A stretch of 64,000 nt of DNA, taken from NCBI RefSeq assembly GCF_030345335.1, contig NZ_JAPVRC010000001.1:744001-808000 (forward strand), in the 5' to 3' direction. Below are positions 54,189 to 64,000 of this stretch, piece after piece. The notes under the pieces are model-generated. The model saw only the letters and a list, made by a program, of their open reading frames with translations, did no database searches and was not told the origin of the DNA. Made by a program: the position numbers and the translations under genes. How positions within the stretch are numbered: the first letter of the stretch is position 1; each line of letters starts with the position of its first letter. Source of the DNA: Halobacillus campisalis. Its GTDB lineage: Bacteria > Bacillota > Bacilli > Bacillales > Halobacillaceae.

Positions 54189-54256
54189 TTGAAACCGGTT
54201 AATTTCCAACAATTAATAGCAATTTCATCTAAAAATTTATCAGGGGAGTGTTACCG

Positions 54257-55366
54257 ATGAACAGATTCAACCAGTATCAACTTTACCGTTTGCTGCTGGT
54301 CTTATTGAGTGCAGCTTTACTAATCACGGCATTGTACTTTGCATGGAAGCTATTATTTCCGTTCATTTTAGCCTGGGGATTAGCCTGGTTCCTTCAACCG
54401 TATATAAAACTGCTTCATAATAAGTTGAGAATTCCTAAACCTATAGCTATACTTTTGATGGTGGGGCTTGTAACTACCTTCTTTATAAGTCTGACTACGT
54501 TATTTATCACTAAAATCGTCTACTTGCTCCAAAGTCTTTCTAAGAGCGAGTTTCAAGAATATAGTGAGGCTATCAACGTATTTCATAATCAAATAACAAG
54601 TTGGTTAGAAAAAGTTATACATCAGCTGGATGTTTGGATAGGATCTATTAACCCCGCTTGGGGGGACATGCTTTATGAATATCTCAATGACTTAAAAGAT
54701 CATGCCATAGAAGCTGGAACCGCCATACTATATTCCATATTGCAATTTTTCAGTGGAGGCGTAGCCAGCTTACCGATCTTCCTGATGGCTTTAGGTTTCA
54801 TATTCGTCGCTACTTTTTTCATAAGTAAAGACTGGGAAACCATCTCTCTCTATTTTCATACCAACTTCTCAAGTGATGTTCGCTCCCCGATTATGAGCAT
54901 CAGTTCGAATTTCAAAGAGACAATAAAACAATTATGTAAAGCACAATTTACGCTTATGTCCATTACAGTTGTTATCATGTTCTTTGGATTATTGATCTTC
55001 AGGGTTCCCCACCCTTTAGCGTTATCCCTCATTGCAGGGGCTGTAGACCTGGTTCCTTACATAGGGACAGGAGTTATTTTCGTGCCCTGGATTTTATATA
55101 CTTTCTTTACGAATGATTTCACATTGACCATACAACTCACATCTCTATACATGATCATTATAATCACCAGACAAATCTTCGAACCGAAAATTTTAGCTTC
55201 CCATTTTGGAGTCCCGCCTCTACTGCTCTTAATTGGACTTTTTCTAGGTTTTCAATTTTGGGGCGGTCTCACTATACTATTTACCCCGCTTATCATTGCT
55301 TTAATCAAGGCTATTCATACTTCTGGATTTTCTCGTCAACTATGGATTTTTATTTTAGGGAAATAA
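54257..55366 (+). CDS. ytvI: AI-2E family transporter / sporulation integral membrane protein YtvI
   Basis: This 369-residue membrane protein has about eight helices and the AI-2E transporter pattern, with ALSLIAGAVDLVPYIGTGVI and a C-terminal ILASHFGVPPLLLLIGLFLG. Despite the family name the substrate is unknown; B. subtilis YtvI is linked to sporulation. GGGGAG stands eight bases before the ATG at 54257, so an upstream GTG is not used. It is divergent from citZ. Confidence 0.9.
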   Translation: MNRFNQYQLYRLLLVLLSAALLITALYFAWKLLFPFILAWGLAWFLQPYIKLLHNKLRIPKPIAILLMVGLVTTFFISLTTLFITKIVYLLQSLSKSEFQEYSEAINVFHNQITSWLEKVIHQLDVWIGSINPAWGDMLYEYLNDLKDHAIEAGTAILYSILQFFSGGVASLPIFLMALGFIFVATFFISKDWETISLYFHTNFSSDVRSPIMSISSNFKETIKQLCKAQFTLMSITVVIMFFGLLIFRVPHPLALSLIAGAVDLVPYIGTGVIFVPWILYTFFTNDFTLTIQLTSLYMIIIITRQIFEPKILASHFGVPPLLLLIGLFLGFQFWGGLTILFTPLIIALIKAIHTSGFSRQLWIFILGK

Positions 55367-55445
55367 AAACCTTTACAACTTGGCTATGTTAAAGTGGAGG
55401 TTGGTTTTGATAAGGGAGTTATTCAACAATATGGCAGGATACTTT

Positions 55446-55648
55446 AAGACTCAGTTTCGAGATAACCAGGGTTCGTGGCCGCAATGAGAGTCTGGTGTGG
55501 TTGGGAAGCTACTCGCTTTCCTGTGGGGGAAGTGGCGAGCTTCCTCGGGCTTTGTAGCCCTGTGGGATCTCGCCTACATCCTTCTCCCACTTCTTACACT
55601 TATATTAGTCTAGGGCGTGGTTCCAATCATAAACCTTATGGGGGACTA
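55446..55648. repeat. Intergenic palindromic repeat copy D with flanks
   Basis: The left flank AAGACTCAGTTTCGAGAT (55446-55463) is shared with copy E. The core begins GGTGTGGTTGGGAAGCTACT (55494) and runs through GCGAGCTTCCTCGGGCTT and GTGGGATCTCGCCTAC to CTTCTCCCAC (55590). It matches the reverse complement of copy B over most of its length. The right end is replaced by the same tail as in copy A (CTTACACTTATATTAGTCTAG, TCATAAACCTTATGGG). Confidence 0.75.
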
Positions 55649-55792
55649 TCCAGCTCCAGCGCTTAGCGGCTACTGAGACTTCCTTCACTTCTGTACGATA
55701 AGTCAACATCGAATCTCTTCGTTCTTCGTGTTTCCTTTATCTCCACCATCTCAGTCCAGTCCATACGCCGCTGAACGAAGCGCTTCCGCTTT
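55649..55792. repeat. Second-type intergenic repeat
   Basis: This stretch starts CCAGCTCCAGCGCTTAGCGG and ends GCCGCTGAACGAAGCGCTTC, inverted ends (AGCGCTT-AGCGGC against GCCGCTGAACGAAGCGCTT). GTACGATAAGTCAACATCGA lies inside. Elements with this start and end are common between genes in Bacillaceae genomes as I remember them. It directly follows repeat D. Confidence 0.65.
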
Positions 55793-56129
55793 CAAAGGTA
55801 GGAGCCTCGCACATTCCTAAAACCCCTAACTCATATTACGGGCCGGAACTATGAAATGAGAAGCAGAAACTCTCTTGTACGAACGTTTGCAGAATAATTA
55901 AACCGGTTGTTTTAGAAAAACTAACTATCCAATAGGGTTTTCATTTCCGTGAAAGTAAGCTAGAAATGAACCCTTTTTGCAAGAAAGTGCGTCTTCTTTA
56001 TCCATGTTCGTTTTTTGGTGACCGTTTGTTTATAGGGATAAACCGCACAATATCAAGTTTTTATCATAACTGTAGCGCAGCATCTGACATCCTGAAATCA
56101 GTGTTTCCGTACCACCTAATCATCGCAAA
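55793..56129. other. Gene-free interval between repeats
   Basis: About 340 bases between the second-type repeat and copy E show no supported gene, promoter or RNA. A weak inverted pair GAAAACC...CTTTCACG-like near 55935 is not convincing. Confidence 0.35.
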
Positions 56130-56300
56130 GAGCTCCGGGAAATTGCGAGACTCCTGTGGGAAAAGAGTGCTTGGTGAGACCCCGGAGAGCGTTAGCTCGA
56201 GGAGGCTCACTGCGCTCCCACGGAAAGCGAGTGATTTCCCGGAGCTCTAAACGCTGTCACTCATAACGGAAACAGCGCGAATATCTCGAATCTGAGTCTT
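56130..56300. repeat. Intergenic palindromic repeat copy E with flank
   Basis: The core (56130-56247) has perfect 14-bp inverted ends, GAGCTCCGGGAAAT and ATTTCCCGGAGCTC. Inside are GAGACTCCTGTGGGA, GGTGAGACCCCGGAG and CTCCCACGGAAAGCGAG. The sense is that of copy B. The right flank ATCTCGAATCTGAGTCTT (56283-56300) is the reverse complement of the left flank of copy D with one mismatch. Confidence 0.78.
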
Positions 56301-56378
56301 CCACTAAAGGGAGCTTATTTGAATATCAACACGAAACTTTACCATAGCCTCTAACTTAGAGCTCTACTCCAATAAAAT

Positions 56379-56415
56379 AAAAATCCTCCACCTTCTAGAA
56401 AGCGGAGAATTTTCA
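56379..56415 (-). terminator. Terminator of fxsA
   Basis: On the minus strand an imperfect stem (AAATTCTCC / GGAGGATTT with an inner TTCTAGAA) runs into TTTTTATTTT. It lies about 60 bases after the fxsA stop. Confidence 0.6.
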
Positions 56416-56474
56416 CCATTTAAAAAAACAGTAAGAACAAAGTGTTACAATCTGACAGACATCCTGCAAGACTT

Positions 56475-56867
56475 TTATTTGCGATAGATAGTTATTGTAT
56501 TCTGATCGATCATTTTGGCGATTACTCTTCGGATCACTCGCTTTAATGGAGCTCTTGTTGCGGGAATCAACAGCAGAAATCCTATAGCGTCTGTAATGAA
56601 ACCAGGGGTTAACAGAACCGCTCCCCCTACTAAGATACAAGCACCATCAATTAATGCATCTCCTGGTGCCTGCTGCTGCGCCATCGAATCCTGGACTTTC
56701 CTTATCGTTTCCAAACCCTGTTGCTTTGCCAGCCAAGCGCCTATCACCCCGGTTAATAGAATGAGTATAATCACCCACCACGGACCGACTAAATTCCCAG
56801 CCCAGATCAGAATTCCAATTTCTAAAGCTGGTACAATTAATATCAAAAGTAACAACCAGCGAAACAT
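56475..56867 (-). CDS. fxsA: FxsA family membrane protein
   Basis: This 130-residue protein has four hydrophobic segments and the FxsA pattern ALEIGILIWAGNLVGPWW near the start and LLTPGFITDAIGFLLLIP in the middle, ending in a basic tail. E. coli FxsA affects phage F exclusion when overproduced; the normal role is unknown. The gene stands where ytzA/fxsA lies in Bacillus, between ytvI and pyk. Confidence 0.92.
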   Translation of the reverse strand: MFRWLLLLILIVPALEIGILIWAGNLVGPWWVIILILLTGVIGAWLAKQQGLETIRKVQDSMAQQQAPGDALIDGACILVGGAVLLTPGFITDAIGFLLLIPATRAPLKRVIRRVIAKMIDQNTITIYRK

Positions 56868-57152
56868 ATAATCTTCCTTTCTACTTCAATCCTTTCTCCA
56901 TTATAAAGAAAAAACAGCCAAGAAGCTAAGAAAAGGGACAGTAAAACACTTCTGATCATTAACATCTTTTTAAAAAGCAGTGGTAGAGATTGCTGAAAGT
57001 TATTGGGCGCGGGCGGAGAATTTAACTTAAAAAACAGGGCAGTTGGCTTTTCTACTTAAAGTTCACCGTACGCCCTTGCCAAGCCAGTGCTCTCCCTGAT
57101 CTTCAATCTGCAATCTTAAGAATAAAAACTTAAAATTTTATCGACTAAAGAC
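56868..57152. other. Gene-free interval between fxsA and pyk
   Basis: Apart from the fxsA upstream region (TATAAT near 56900 on the minus strand, poor -35) and the pyk terminator to its right, I see no gene or structured element here. Confidence 0.35.
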
Positions 57153-57195
57153 AAAAAACAGGCTGACGAGAAAATTCGTATCTCTCGTCAGCCTG
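57153..57195 (-). terminator. Terminator of pfkA-pyk
   Basis: A perfect 13-bp stem (CAGGCTGACGAGA / TCTCGTCAGCCTG) with an 11-base loop is followed by TTTTTTGT on the minus strand, about 40 bases after the pyk stop. Confidence 0.85.
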
Positions 57196-57233
57196 AGGTC
57201 AGAAGTTCAATATTCTGTCCTTTTCAATACAAT

Positions 57234-58997
57234 TTACAGGACGCTTGCGTGTCCATCATAAATATCTCCGCGTGTACTGTCCATTGTTATATCCATGCCA
57301 TCATCGATTTTCTTGAAAGCATCTTCCACACCAACGATTACAGGAATACCAAGGCTAAGGCCGACTACCGCTGCGTGCGATGTCAGACCACCTTCCTGGG
57401 TGATGATTCCAGACGCTTTTTCGATTGCCGGCATCATATCACGCTCTGTACCGTACGTTACTAGAATATTTCCTTCTTTCAGACGATCGATTGCATCCCC
57501 TGCATCTTTAGCAACGACTGCTTTGCCGTAAGCACTTTTTCTCCCGACGCCTTGTCCTTTTAACAGCACGTCTCCGATAATGTGTACCTTCATAAGGTTC
57601 GTCGTACCGCTCTCTCCGACAGGTACGCCACCAGTGATGATTACACGATCTCCTCGGGAAACTATGCCAGAAGCCAAGCCGCGATCTACTGCTACGTCCA
57701 ACATGTCATCTGTGGATTCAGATTCAGGTCCCATTACAGCATAAACACCCCATACAAGCGATAGCATACGATTTACGCGCTCACTTGATGTAATCGCAAC
57801 AATAGGTGCCTGAGGGCGATATTTAGAAATCATGCGAGCAGTATGGCCACTTTCTGTAGGTGTCACTACAGCATTAACCTTTAAATTGATTGCCGTGTGT
57901 GTGACTGACTGGCTGATTGCATCTGTAATCGTCATATCGCTATGCTTAGAACGTTCACTAAGAATGGCTTGATAATTTAACCCGGTTTCTGTTTTAGAAG
58001 CGATATTACTCATCGTTTGAACAGCTTCTTTAGGGTAATCTCCAGCAGCCGTTTCTCCTGAAAGCATAATTGCGTCCGTACCATCAAAAATAGCATTAGC
58101 TACGTCAGAAGCTTCTGCACGAGTAGGGCGCGGGTTACGCTGCATGGAATCCAGCATCTGAGTAGCTGTGATTACTGGCTTACCAGCTTTATTGCACTTA
58201 CGAATGAGAGCTTTTTGTACCAATGGTACGTCCTCTGGAGGAATTTCCACTCCAAGGTCTCCTCGTGCGACCATCAAACCATCACTGACTTCAAGAATTT
58301 CATCAATATTATCGACACCTTCTTGGTTTTCGATCTTCGGAATGATTTGAATGTGGCCGGCTTTATGCTTTTCTAACAATTCTTTGATTTCAAGAACGTC
58401 AGAAGCACGGCGTACAAATGATGCAGCAATAAAGTCTACGTCTTGTTCAATACCGAACTCAATATCCTTCGCATCTTTTTCAGTAATACCAGGAAGATTC
58501 ACACTTACATTCGGTACGTTTACACCCTTTTTATTTTTAAGAAGTCCGTTGTTTAGAACTGTAGCTTTTATCTCATTTTGTTCTTTCAAAATTTCCTCTA
58601 CTTGAAGTTCAACAAGCCCATCATCGAGAAGAATTTTTGAGCCAGGGTGCACATCATCAATCAGTCCAGGGAATGTAACTGAAAAGCGTTCAGCATCCCC
58701 TTCAATTTCTTCCATTGAAATATTGACTGTGCTTCCTTTTTCAAGATATGCTTCTCCACCTTTAAGACTGCCTGTACGGATTTCAGGTCCTTTAGTGTCC
58801 AATAGGATAGCTACTGTCTGGCCCGTAGATGAAGCAGCTTCACGGATATTTTTGATTCGTGCCCCATGCTCTTCAAAATCTCCGTGAGAGAAATTAAGGC
58901 GAGCCACATTCAAGCCTGACTCAATCAAACTTGTTAACATTTCTACAGACTCAGAAGCTGGTCCAATCGTACTTACTATTTTTGTTTTTCTAATCAT
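57234..58997 (-). CDS. pyk: Pyruvate kinase
   Basis: Pyk makes pyruvate and ATP from PEP. The 587-residue protein has the catalytic barrel ([57 protein letters not shown]), the C-terminal allosteric domain, and an extra PEP-utilising-type domain at the end ([20 protein letters not shown]) found in Bacillus and Geobacillus enzymes. It follows pfkA by 35 bases in the glycolytic pair. Confidence 0.97.
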   Translation of the reverse strand: MIRKTKIVSTIGPASESVEMLTSLIESGLNVARLNFSHGDFEEHGARIKNIREAASSTGQTVAILLDTKGPEIRTGSLKGGEAYLEKGSTVNISMEEIEGDAERFSVTFPGLIDDVHPGSKILLDDGLVELQVEEILKEQNEIKATVLNNGLLKNKKGVNVPNVSVNLPGITEKDAKDIEFGIEQDVDFIAASFVRRASDVLEIKELLEKHKAGHIQIIPKIENQEGVDNIDEILEVSDGLMVARGDLGVEIPPEDVPLVQKALIRKCNKAGKPVITATQMLDSMQRNPRPTRAEASDVANAIFDGTDAIMLSGETAAGDYPKEAVQTMSNIASKTETGLNYQAILSERSKHSDMTITDAISQSVTHTAINLKVNAVVTPTESGHTARMISKYRPQAPIVAITSSERVNRMLSLVWGVYAVMGPESESTDDMLDVAVDRGLASGIVSRGDRVIITGGVPVGESGTTNLMKVHIIGDVLLKGQGVGRKSAYGKAVVAKDAGDAIDRLKEGNILVTYGTERDMMPAIEKASGIITQEGGLTSHAAVVGLSLGIPVIVGVEDAFKKIDDGMDITMDSTRGDIYDGHASVL

Positions 58998-59032
58998 TCT
59001 TTTTCCTCCTATATTGCAAAAACTAATTATTG

Positions 59033-60076
<1,044 letters not shown>

Positions 60077-60098
60077 TCATCACCCTAATAAAATGACT

Positions 60099-60127
60099 AA
60101 AGTCGCACTTTTTAAGTGTGCGACTTT
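60099..60127 (-). terminator. Terminator of accDA
   Basis: The stem AAAGTCGCACTT / AAGTGTGCGACTTT (one extra base) has a short loop; it lies about 35 bases after the accA stop. Confidence 0.75.
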
Positions 60128-60161
60128 CTTCATCACGGACGATTCATTTTTCCGTGTATTA

Positions 60162-61124
60162 TTATATATCAAGAGACGTATAATCGCCAATGATTTTATA
60201 TTTTTCAAAGCGCTCTTCTAACAGATCGTCTTCATTCTTCTGGTTCAGCTCATCAAGAGCAGCCGTAATTACTTTTTCTATATTCAACGCCTGCTGCTTC
60301 ACGTCTCGGTGAGCGCCTCCTCTAATTTCAGGTATGACTTCGTCTATGACTTGAAGCTCCTTCAGATCCTTAGCAGTAATTTTCATAGTTTCTGCCGCAC
60401 GCTGTGCTAAGTTAGAATCCTTCCACAGGAGAGCAGCTGCCCCTTCAGGAGATATTACGGAGTAAGTAGAGTTTTCAAGCATAAATATTCGATCACCAAT
60501 CCCTAATCCAAGGGCTCCTCCGCTGCCGCCTTCCCCAATTACGACACAGATGACCGGAACAGTCAAACCAGCCATTTCCACTAAATTTCTGGCAATCGCT
60601 TCACTTTGACCTCTTTCTTCAGCAGCTCTCCCAGGATAAGCTCCTTTAGTGTCAATGAAAGTGATAACAGGACGTTTAAACTTGTCTGCTTGTTTCATAA
60701 GCCGTAAAGCTTTTCTATACCCTTCGGGGTGGGGCATGCCAAAATTACGCCTAATGTTTTCTTTTGTATCTTTTCCTCTTTGGTGCCCGATTACTGTAAC
60801 AGGCTTCCCATGAAACTTGGCAATTCCAGATACGATGGCTTCATCGTCACCATATAAGCGATCTCCATGAAGCTCCAGGAAATTCGTGAATAAGTAATCA
60901 ATATAATCTAAGGTCGTAGGACGTTCCGGGTGGCGAGCCATCTGAACCCGGTCCCACGGCTCCATTTGATCATAGACATCCGTTTCAAGCTTCTCGAGTC
61001 TCTGTTCTAATGTAACGATCTCTTCACTGAGATCCATTTCACTTTCTTCAGTGAGCCTCTTTAGTTCAGTGATTTTCTCTCGAAGTTCGATCACTGGCTT
61101 TTCAAAGTCTAACACATGTTTCAT
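60162..61124 (-). CDS. accA: Acetyl-CoA carboxylase carboxyltransferase subunit alpha
   Basis: AccA pairs with AccD to move the carboxyl group from biotin to acetyl-CoA, forming malonyl-CoA. The 320-residue protein shows an N-terminal helical region and the crotonase-like core [57 protein letters not shown] and [12 protein letters not shown]. The ATG overlaps the accD stop by four bases, with AAGGAGGAG inside accD. Confidence 0.97.
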   Translation of the reverse strand: MKHVLDFEKPVIELREKITELKRLTEESEMDLSEEIVTLEQRLEKLETDVYDQMEPWDRVQMARHPERPTTLDYIDYLFTNFLELHGDRLYGDDEAIVSGIAKFHGKPVTVIGHQRGKDTKENIRRNFGMPHPEGYRKALRLMKQADKFKRPVITFIDTKGAYPGRAAEERGQSEAIARNLVEMAGLTVPVICVVIGEGGSGGALGLGIGDRIFMLENSTYSVISPEGAAALLWKDSNLAQRAAETMKITAKDLKELQVIDEVIPEIRGGAHRDVKQQALNIEKVITAALDELNQKNEDDLLEERFEKYKIIGDYTSLDI

Positions 61125-61981
61125 CCCTGCTCTCCTCCTTCCTTGTGAATACTGAGAACAGTCGAAAGGGTTTCTTTCATTTCGTGCCGGTGAACGACTT
61201 TGTCCAGCTGACCGTGCTGAAGTAGAAACTCTGCAGTTTGGAAATCATCAGGAAGTTTTTCACGTATCGTCTGTTCAATGATTCTGCGTCCTGCAAAACC
61301 TATTAACGCCCCCGGCTCTGCAAAGTTATAGTCGCCTACAGATGCGAAGCTGGCAGATACACCTCCAGTAGTTGGATGGGTCATGACGGATATGAATAAT
61401 CCCCCGCTTCTATTCAGACGTTGTAAAGCTACAGACGTCTTCCCCATCTGCATTAAACTGAGAACTCCCTCCTGCATCCTCGCTCCTCCAGAAGCAGTGA
61501 AAATAATGAATGGGATATTAGCTTTTCTGGCGTTTTCAACCGCATTGGTGATTTTTTCACCGACTACTGAACCCATGCTGCCCATCCGGAACCGAGCATC
61601 CATAATAGCTACAGCCGCTTCCATTCCTTCTAGAGAAGCTTTTCCAGTCACTACAGCTTCATTGAGACCTGATTTTAAACGGTCATTTTCCATTTTTTCT
61701 TCGTAATCTGGAAACTGAAGCGGATTCGATGAAATCATATCCTTGTCCCATTCCTCAAAGGAGTTTTCATCAAATAATTGTTCTATACGTTCGAACGCAC
61801 TCATTTTATGATGGTGATCGCAATGTGGACAAACGTTCATGTTTCTTATTAATTCTTTTCTATAAAAAATCTTCTGGCAGCTAGGGCATTTTTGCATCAA
61901 CCCTTCTGGTACATCCTGCTTAGCTTCTTGGCTGGGTATAGAAGCGTAGCGCTTTTTCTTGCTGAAAAAATCTCTTAGCAA
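61121..61981 (-). CDS. accD: Acetyl-CoA carboxylase carboxyltransferase subunit beta
   Basis: AccD is the zinc-bearing partner of AccA. The 286-residue protein has an N-terminal zinc ribbon ([13 protein letters not shown] ... CPHCDHH) and the carboxyltransferase core ([51 protein letters not shown]). The start is TTG with AAAGGAGG seven bases upstream. A perfect palindrome GACAAGGCTCTTGTC lies just before the ribosome binding site. Confidence 0.96.
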   Translation of the reverse strand: MLRDFFSKKKRYASIPSQEAKQDVPEGLMQKCPSCQKIFYRKELIRNMNVCPHCDHHHKMSAFERIEQLFDENSFEEWDKDMISSNPLQFPDYEEKMENDRLKSGLNEAVVTGKASLEGMEAAVAIMDARFRMGSMGSVVGEKITNAVENARKANIPFIIFTASGGARMQEGVLSLMQMGKTSVALQRLNRSGGLFISVMTHPTTGGVSASFASVGDYNFAEPGALIGFAGRRIIEQTIREKLPDDFQTAEFLLQHGQLDKVVHRHEMKETLSTVLSIHKEGGEQG

Positions 61982-61998
61982 GGTGATTCCTCCTTTAG

Positions 61999-62013
61999 GA
62001 CAAGGCTCTTGTC
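61999..62013. promoter_or_regulatory. Palindrome in the accD leader, candidate operator or hairpin
   Basis: GACAAGGCTCTTGTC is a perfect 6-3-6 inverted repeat between a possible -10 (TATGAT, 62031-62026) and the accD ribosome binding site. The neighbouring GntR regulator is one candidate ligand; this is inference. Confidence 0.35.
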
Positions 62014-62080
62014 TAATTCTATGTCATCATACAAAATACTTCGCGCGTATGTTATCAAAGGTTGTCGATTTTCATTTTGT

Positions 62081-62695
62081 TCATTTATATATAAATAATT
62101 CGTTAATTTTTTCTCGGGATTGATCTAGCAGTGCTGATTCCAGTTGTCGATACCAGGCATTATCATATGTGATTTCGTGGATGGTATAAGTGAACCCGAT
62201 TATAAATTGCCACATCGATAGAAGTAAGGGATGATCGCTCTTTTCAAATAAATAATTAAATAACTGCTGATGCTTCTCGCTCTTCTGTTCATCAATTACA
62301 CCAATTGGCAATAAAGAGATAGCATGATACATTTGTTCACTTTTTAAATGGCTAACAGATATATTAAGAATTTCTTTCTCAAGCATTTGTTTAGCCGTCA
62401 GTAATTCACTTCTTGTTCTCGTATCGTTTAGTAAGAATTTGGAAAGTAATCCAACCATATGGTAAGGGCGGTAGGCTCTCATATACGTCCCTTCACCACG
62501 CCTCGTCTCTATTAAACCTAGCAGTTCGAGAGCACGCAGTGCTTCGCGAATCGAAGATCTCCCTACTTGAAGCAGTTCGCTGAGCATTCTCTCTGAAGGA
62601 AGCTTATCACCTGGTTTCAACCTTTTATCTTCAATATAAGCTTTTATTTGCTCTAACACACTTTCATATACCTTTTCATTGAAAGTATGGGTCAT
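62081..62695 (-). CDS. GntR-family transcriptional regulator (FadR subfamily)
   Basis: This 204-residue regulator has an N-terminal winged helix (YIEDKRLKPGDKLPSERMLS, LLQVGRSSIREALRALELLG, then ETRRGEGTYMRAY) and a helical effector domain that is shorter than in many FCD-type members. AAGGGGGG precedes the ATG. It lies between the malic enzyme and accDA, so it may control either. Effector and targets are unknown. Confidence 0.87.
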   Translation of the reverse strand: MTHTFNEKVYESVLEQIKAYIEDKRLKPGDKLPSERMLSELLQVGRSSIREALRALELLGLIETRRGEGTYMRAYRPYHMVGLLSKFLLNDTRTRSELLTAKQMLEKEILNISVSHLKSEQMYHAISLLPIGVIDEQKSEKHQQLFNYLFEKSDHPLLLSMWQFIIGFTYTIHEITYDNAWYRQLESALLDQSREKINELFIYK

Positions 62696-62727
62696 AGAGT
62701 CCCCCCTTTGAACTGACTAAACACTAA

Positions 62728-62756
62728 AGAGAAAAGCCTTATCAAGGCTTTTCTCT
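62728..62756 (-). terminator. Terminator-like hairpin after malic enzyme
   Basis: A perfect 13-bp stem (AGAGAAAAGCCTT / AAGGCTTTTCTCT) with a three-base loop lies eight bases after the malic enzyme stop; the following T run is short and broken. Confidence 0.65.
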
Positions 62757-62764
62757 AAGCTTCT

Positions 62765-64000
62765 TCATTGTTCATCTATTAAAGTAAGATTTCTAGTTCT
62801 TTCAGCAACTTCTTCAGGATCAACGTGGTGTCTTGCCACTCCTGATTCCATAGCAGCTTTAGCTACAGCAGCAGCCACAGCTGGAGCCACTCTCGTATCA
62901 AAAGGTGCTGGAATCACATAATCTTCATTTAATTCCTCTTCACTTACGAGCTCAGCAATCGCTTCTGCAGCTGCGATTTTCATCTTCTCATTGATGCGCG
63001 TAGCTCTAACGTCAAGTGCCCCGCGGAAAATTCCCGGAAACGCGAGAACATTGTTCACCTGGTTAGGAAAATCCGAGCGGCCAGTCCCAACGACCCGTGC
63101 GCCGGCTTCTTTAGCATCCTCAGGCATGATCTCTGGTTCAGGATTTGCCATTGCGAATATGATGGAATCCTTATTCATACTTGACACCATCTCTTTTGAC
63201 AACAGCCCCCCTACAGAAACACCTATGAATACGTCGGTTCCTTCCATCACTTCCTGCAGGTTCCCTTCTTGTTTATGTTTATTAGTGATTTTAGCAATTT
63301 CGTCTTTGACATCGTTCATTCCTGAAGGACGTCCTTCATAAATTGCGCCTTTTGAATCACACATAATAATGTCCCTGACCCCGAAGTGGTAAAGAAGCTT
63401 TATAATAGCTATTCCAGCGGCTCCGGCCCCATTGGCTACTACTTTGATTTCAGAGAAAGATTTCCCAGTCACTTTAAGAGCATTCATCAAGCCTGCAACT
63501 GTTACAATCGCTGTGCCATGCTGATCGTCGTGAAAAATAGGGATGTTCGTTTCTTTTTTCAAACGATCTTCTATGATAAAACAGTTAGGGGCAGCAATGT
63601 CTTCTAGATTTACGCCTCCGAAAGTAGGCTCCATCAACTTTACAGTTTGTACAATTTGATCGATATCCCTCGTATTCAAACAGATAGGAAAAGCATCCAC
63701 TCCCGCAAAACTTTTAAATAGCGCGGCCTTGCCCTCCATGACAGGTAAAGCAGCTTCAGGACCTATGTTTCCAAGACCCAGTACGGCTGAGCCATCGCTG
63801 ACTACTGCCACCATATTCCCTTTCATTGTGTAATCATAGACTGTATCTTTGTGATCGTATATTTCCTTACAAGGTTCAGCTACTCCTGGAGAATAAGCCA
63901 GACTTAGATCTTTGGCATTTCTTACAGGTACTTTTGAAACTGTTTCTAGTTTTCCTTTATTGGCACGATGTATATGCAGTGCTTCATCTCGCAAATTTGA
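62765..64000 (-). CDS. ytsJ: NAD(P)-dependent malic enzyme, 5' end cut by window edge
   Basis: The enzyme decarboxylates malate to pyruvate; B. subtilis YtsJ, its close counterpart, uses NADP. Active-site and nucleotide-binding stretches are [57 protein letters not shown] and [18 protein letters not shown]. The frame stays open to the last base as S-N-L-R-D-E-A, matching S-L-R-E-E-A of B. subtilis YtsJ, so the true ATG is probably the codon just beyond the window, and the internal TTG at 63994 is not the start. It precedes the GntR gene and accDA. Confidence 0.95.
   Translation of the reverse strand, partial: SNLRDEALHIHRANKGKLETVSKVPVRNAKDLSLAYSPGVAEPCKEIYDHKDTVYDYTMKGNMVAVVSDGSAVLGLGNIGPEAALPVMEGKAALFKSFAGVDAFPICLNTRDIDQIVQTVKLMEPTFGGVNLEDIAAPNCFIIEDRLKKETNIPIFHDDQHGTAIVTVAGLMNALKVTGKSFSEIKVVANGAGAAGIAIIKLLYHFGVRDIIMCDSKGAIYEGRPSGMNDVKDEIAKITNKHKQEGNLQEVMEGTDVFIGVSVGGLLSKEMVSSMNKDSIIFAMANPEPEIMPEDAKEAGARVVGTGRSDFPNQVNNVLAFPGIFRGALDVRATRINEKMKIAAAEAIAELVSEEELNEDYVIPAPFDTRVAPAVAAAVAKAAMESGVARHHVDPEEVAERTRNLTLIDEQ

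Noticed and set aside
49283-55400. Similar words ATTGGCTATGT (49294) and CTTGGCTATGT (55378) as possible IS ends
   Set aside because: The match is about 10 bases, no transposase or paired terminal repeat is present; it is more likely part of the repeat flanks or chance.
55475-56250. Frames of 63 and 94 codons between ytvI and fxsA
   Set aside because: They cross repeats D and E; no ribosome binding site or family resemblance.

Overview
This window is a chromosomal core-genome segment of a low-GC, endospore-forming Gram-positive bacterium of the family Bacillaceae. The gene order follows the Bacillus subtilis racE-gerE-sdh-uvrC-trxA-etf-lcfA-mutS2-pheST-sspI-infC-thrS-dnaBI-speD-gapB-polA-phoPR-mdh-icd-citZ-pyk-pfkA-accDA-ytsJ block almost gene for gene. 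Sporulation genes (gerE, sspI, ytxC, ytaF), AGGAGG-type ribosome binding sites and frequent TTG/GTG starts fit this. I infer a Halobacillus-like, moderately halophilic relative, but the genus call is weak. No phage, IS transposase, CRISPR, rRNA or tRNA gene is visible.

Layout. 1-4.6 kb: end of racE, a MarR regulator, gerE with a near-ideal sigma-K promoter, and a ComP/ComA-type two-component pair that has no comQ or comX beside it. 4.7-7.9 kb: sdhCAB. 8.2-16 kb: yslB, uvrC, trxA, then the fatty-acid degradation cluster fadR-fadB-etfB-etfA behind a clear FadR operator, with lcfA upstream. 16.2-22.8 kb: a short membrane peptide gene, yshE, mutS2, polX, cvpA, zapA, rnhC. 23-32.6 kb: pheST under a T-box, an rRNA methyltransferase, sspI, an M42 peptidase, a dUTPase, ysdB with a sigma-W-type promoter, a VTT membrane protein, ysdA, and the infC-rpmI-rplT operon under an L20-type leader. 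33.4-39.9 kb: thrS under a T-box, ytxC, dnaI, dnaB, nrdR. 40-46.5 kb: speD, gapB (two CcpN-like boxes plus a cre-like site), coaE, ytaF, mutM, polA. 46.7-54 kb: phoR, phoP, a MaoC-like protein, mdh, icd, citZ. 54-64 kb: ytvI, fxsA, pyk, pfkA, accA, accD, a GntR regulator, and a malic enzyme that runs off the window by about one codon.

How the genes work together. Much of the window is central carbon metabolism (sdh, mdh, icd, citZ, pyk, pfkA, gapB, malic enzyme) joined to fatty-acid breakdown (lcfA, fadB, etfBA) and synthesis (accDA). Candidate CcpA, CcpN and FadR sites stand at the branch points. The rest is information processing: replication loading, repair, aminoacyl-tRNA synthetases and ribosomal proteins, several of them controlled by RNA leaders.

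The least ordinary signals are: (i) the orphan ComP/ComA pair; (ii) a dispersed family of about 110-120 bp palindromic intergenic repeats (five copies, both orientations, with shared flanks) plus a second repeat type, concentrated in three otherwise gene-free gaps; (iii) a 26-codon membrane peptide gene between yshE and a terminator; (iv) compact operator architecture at gapB. I saw no clearly new multigene system; the rest is conserved housekeeping sequence.
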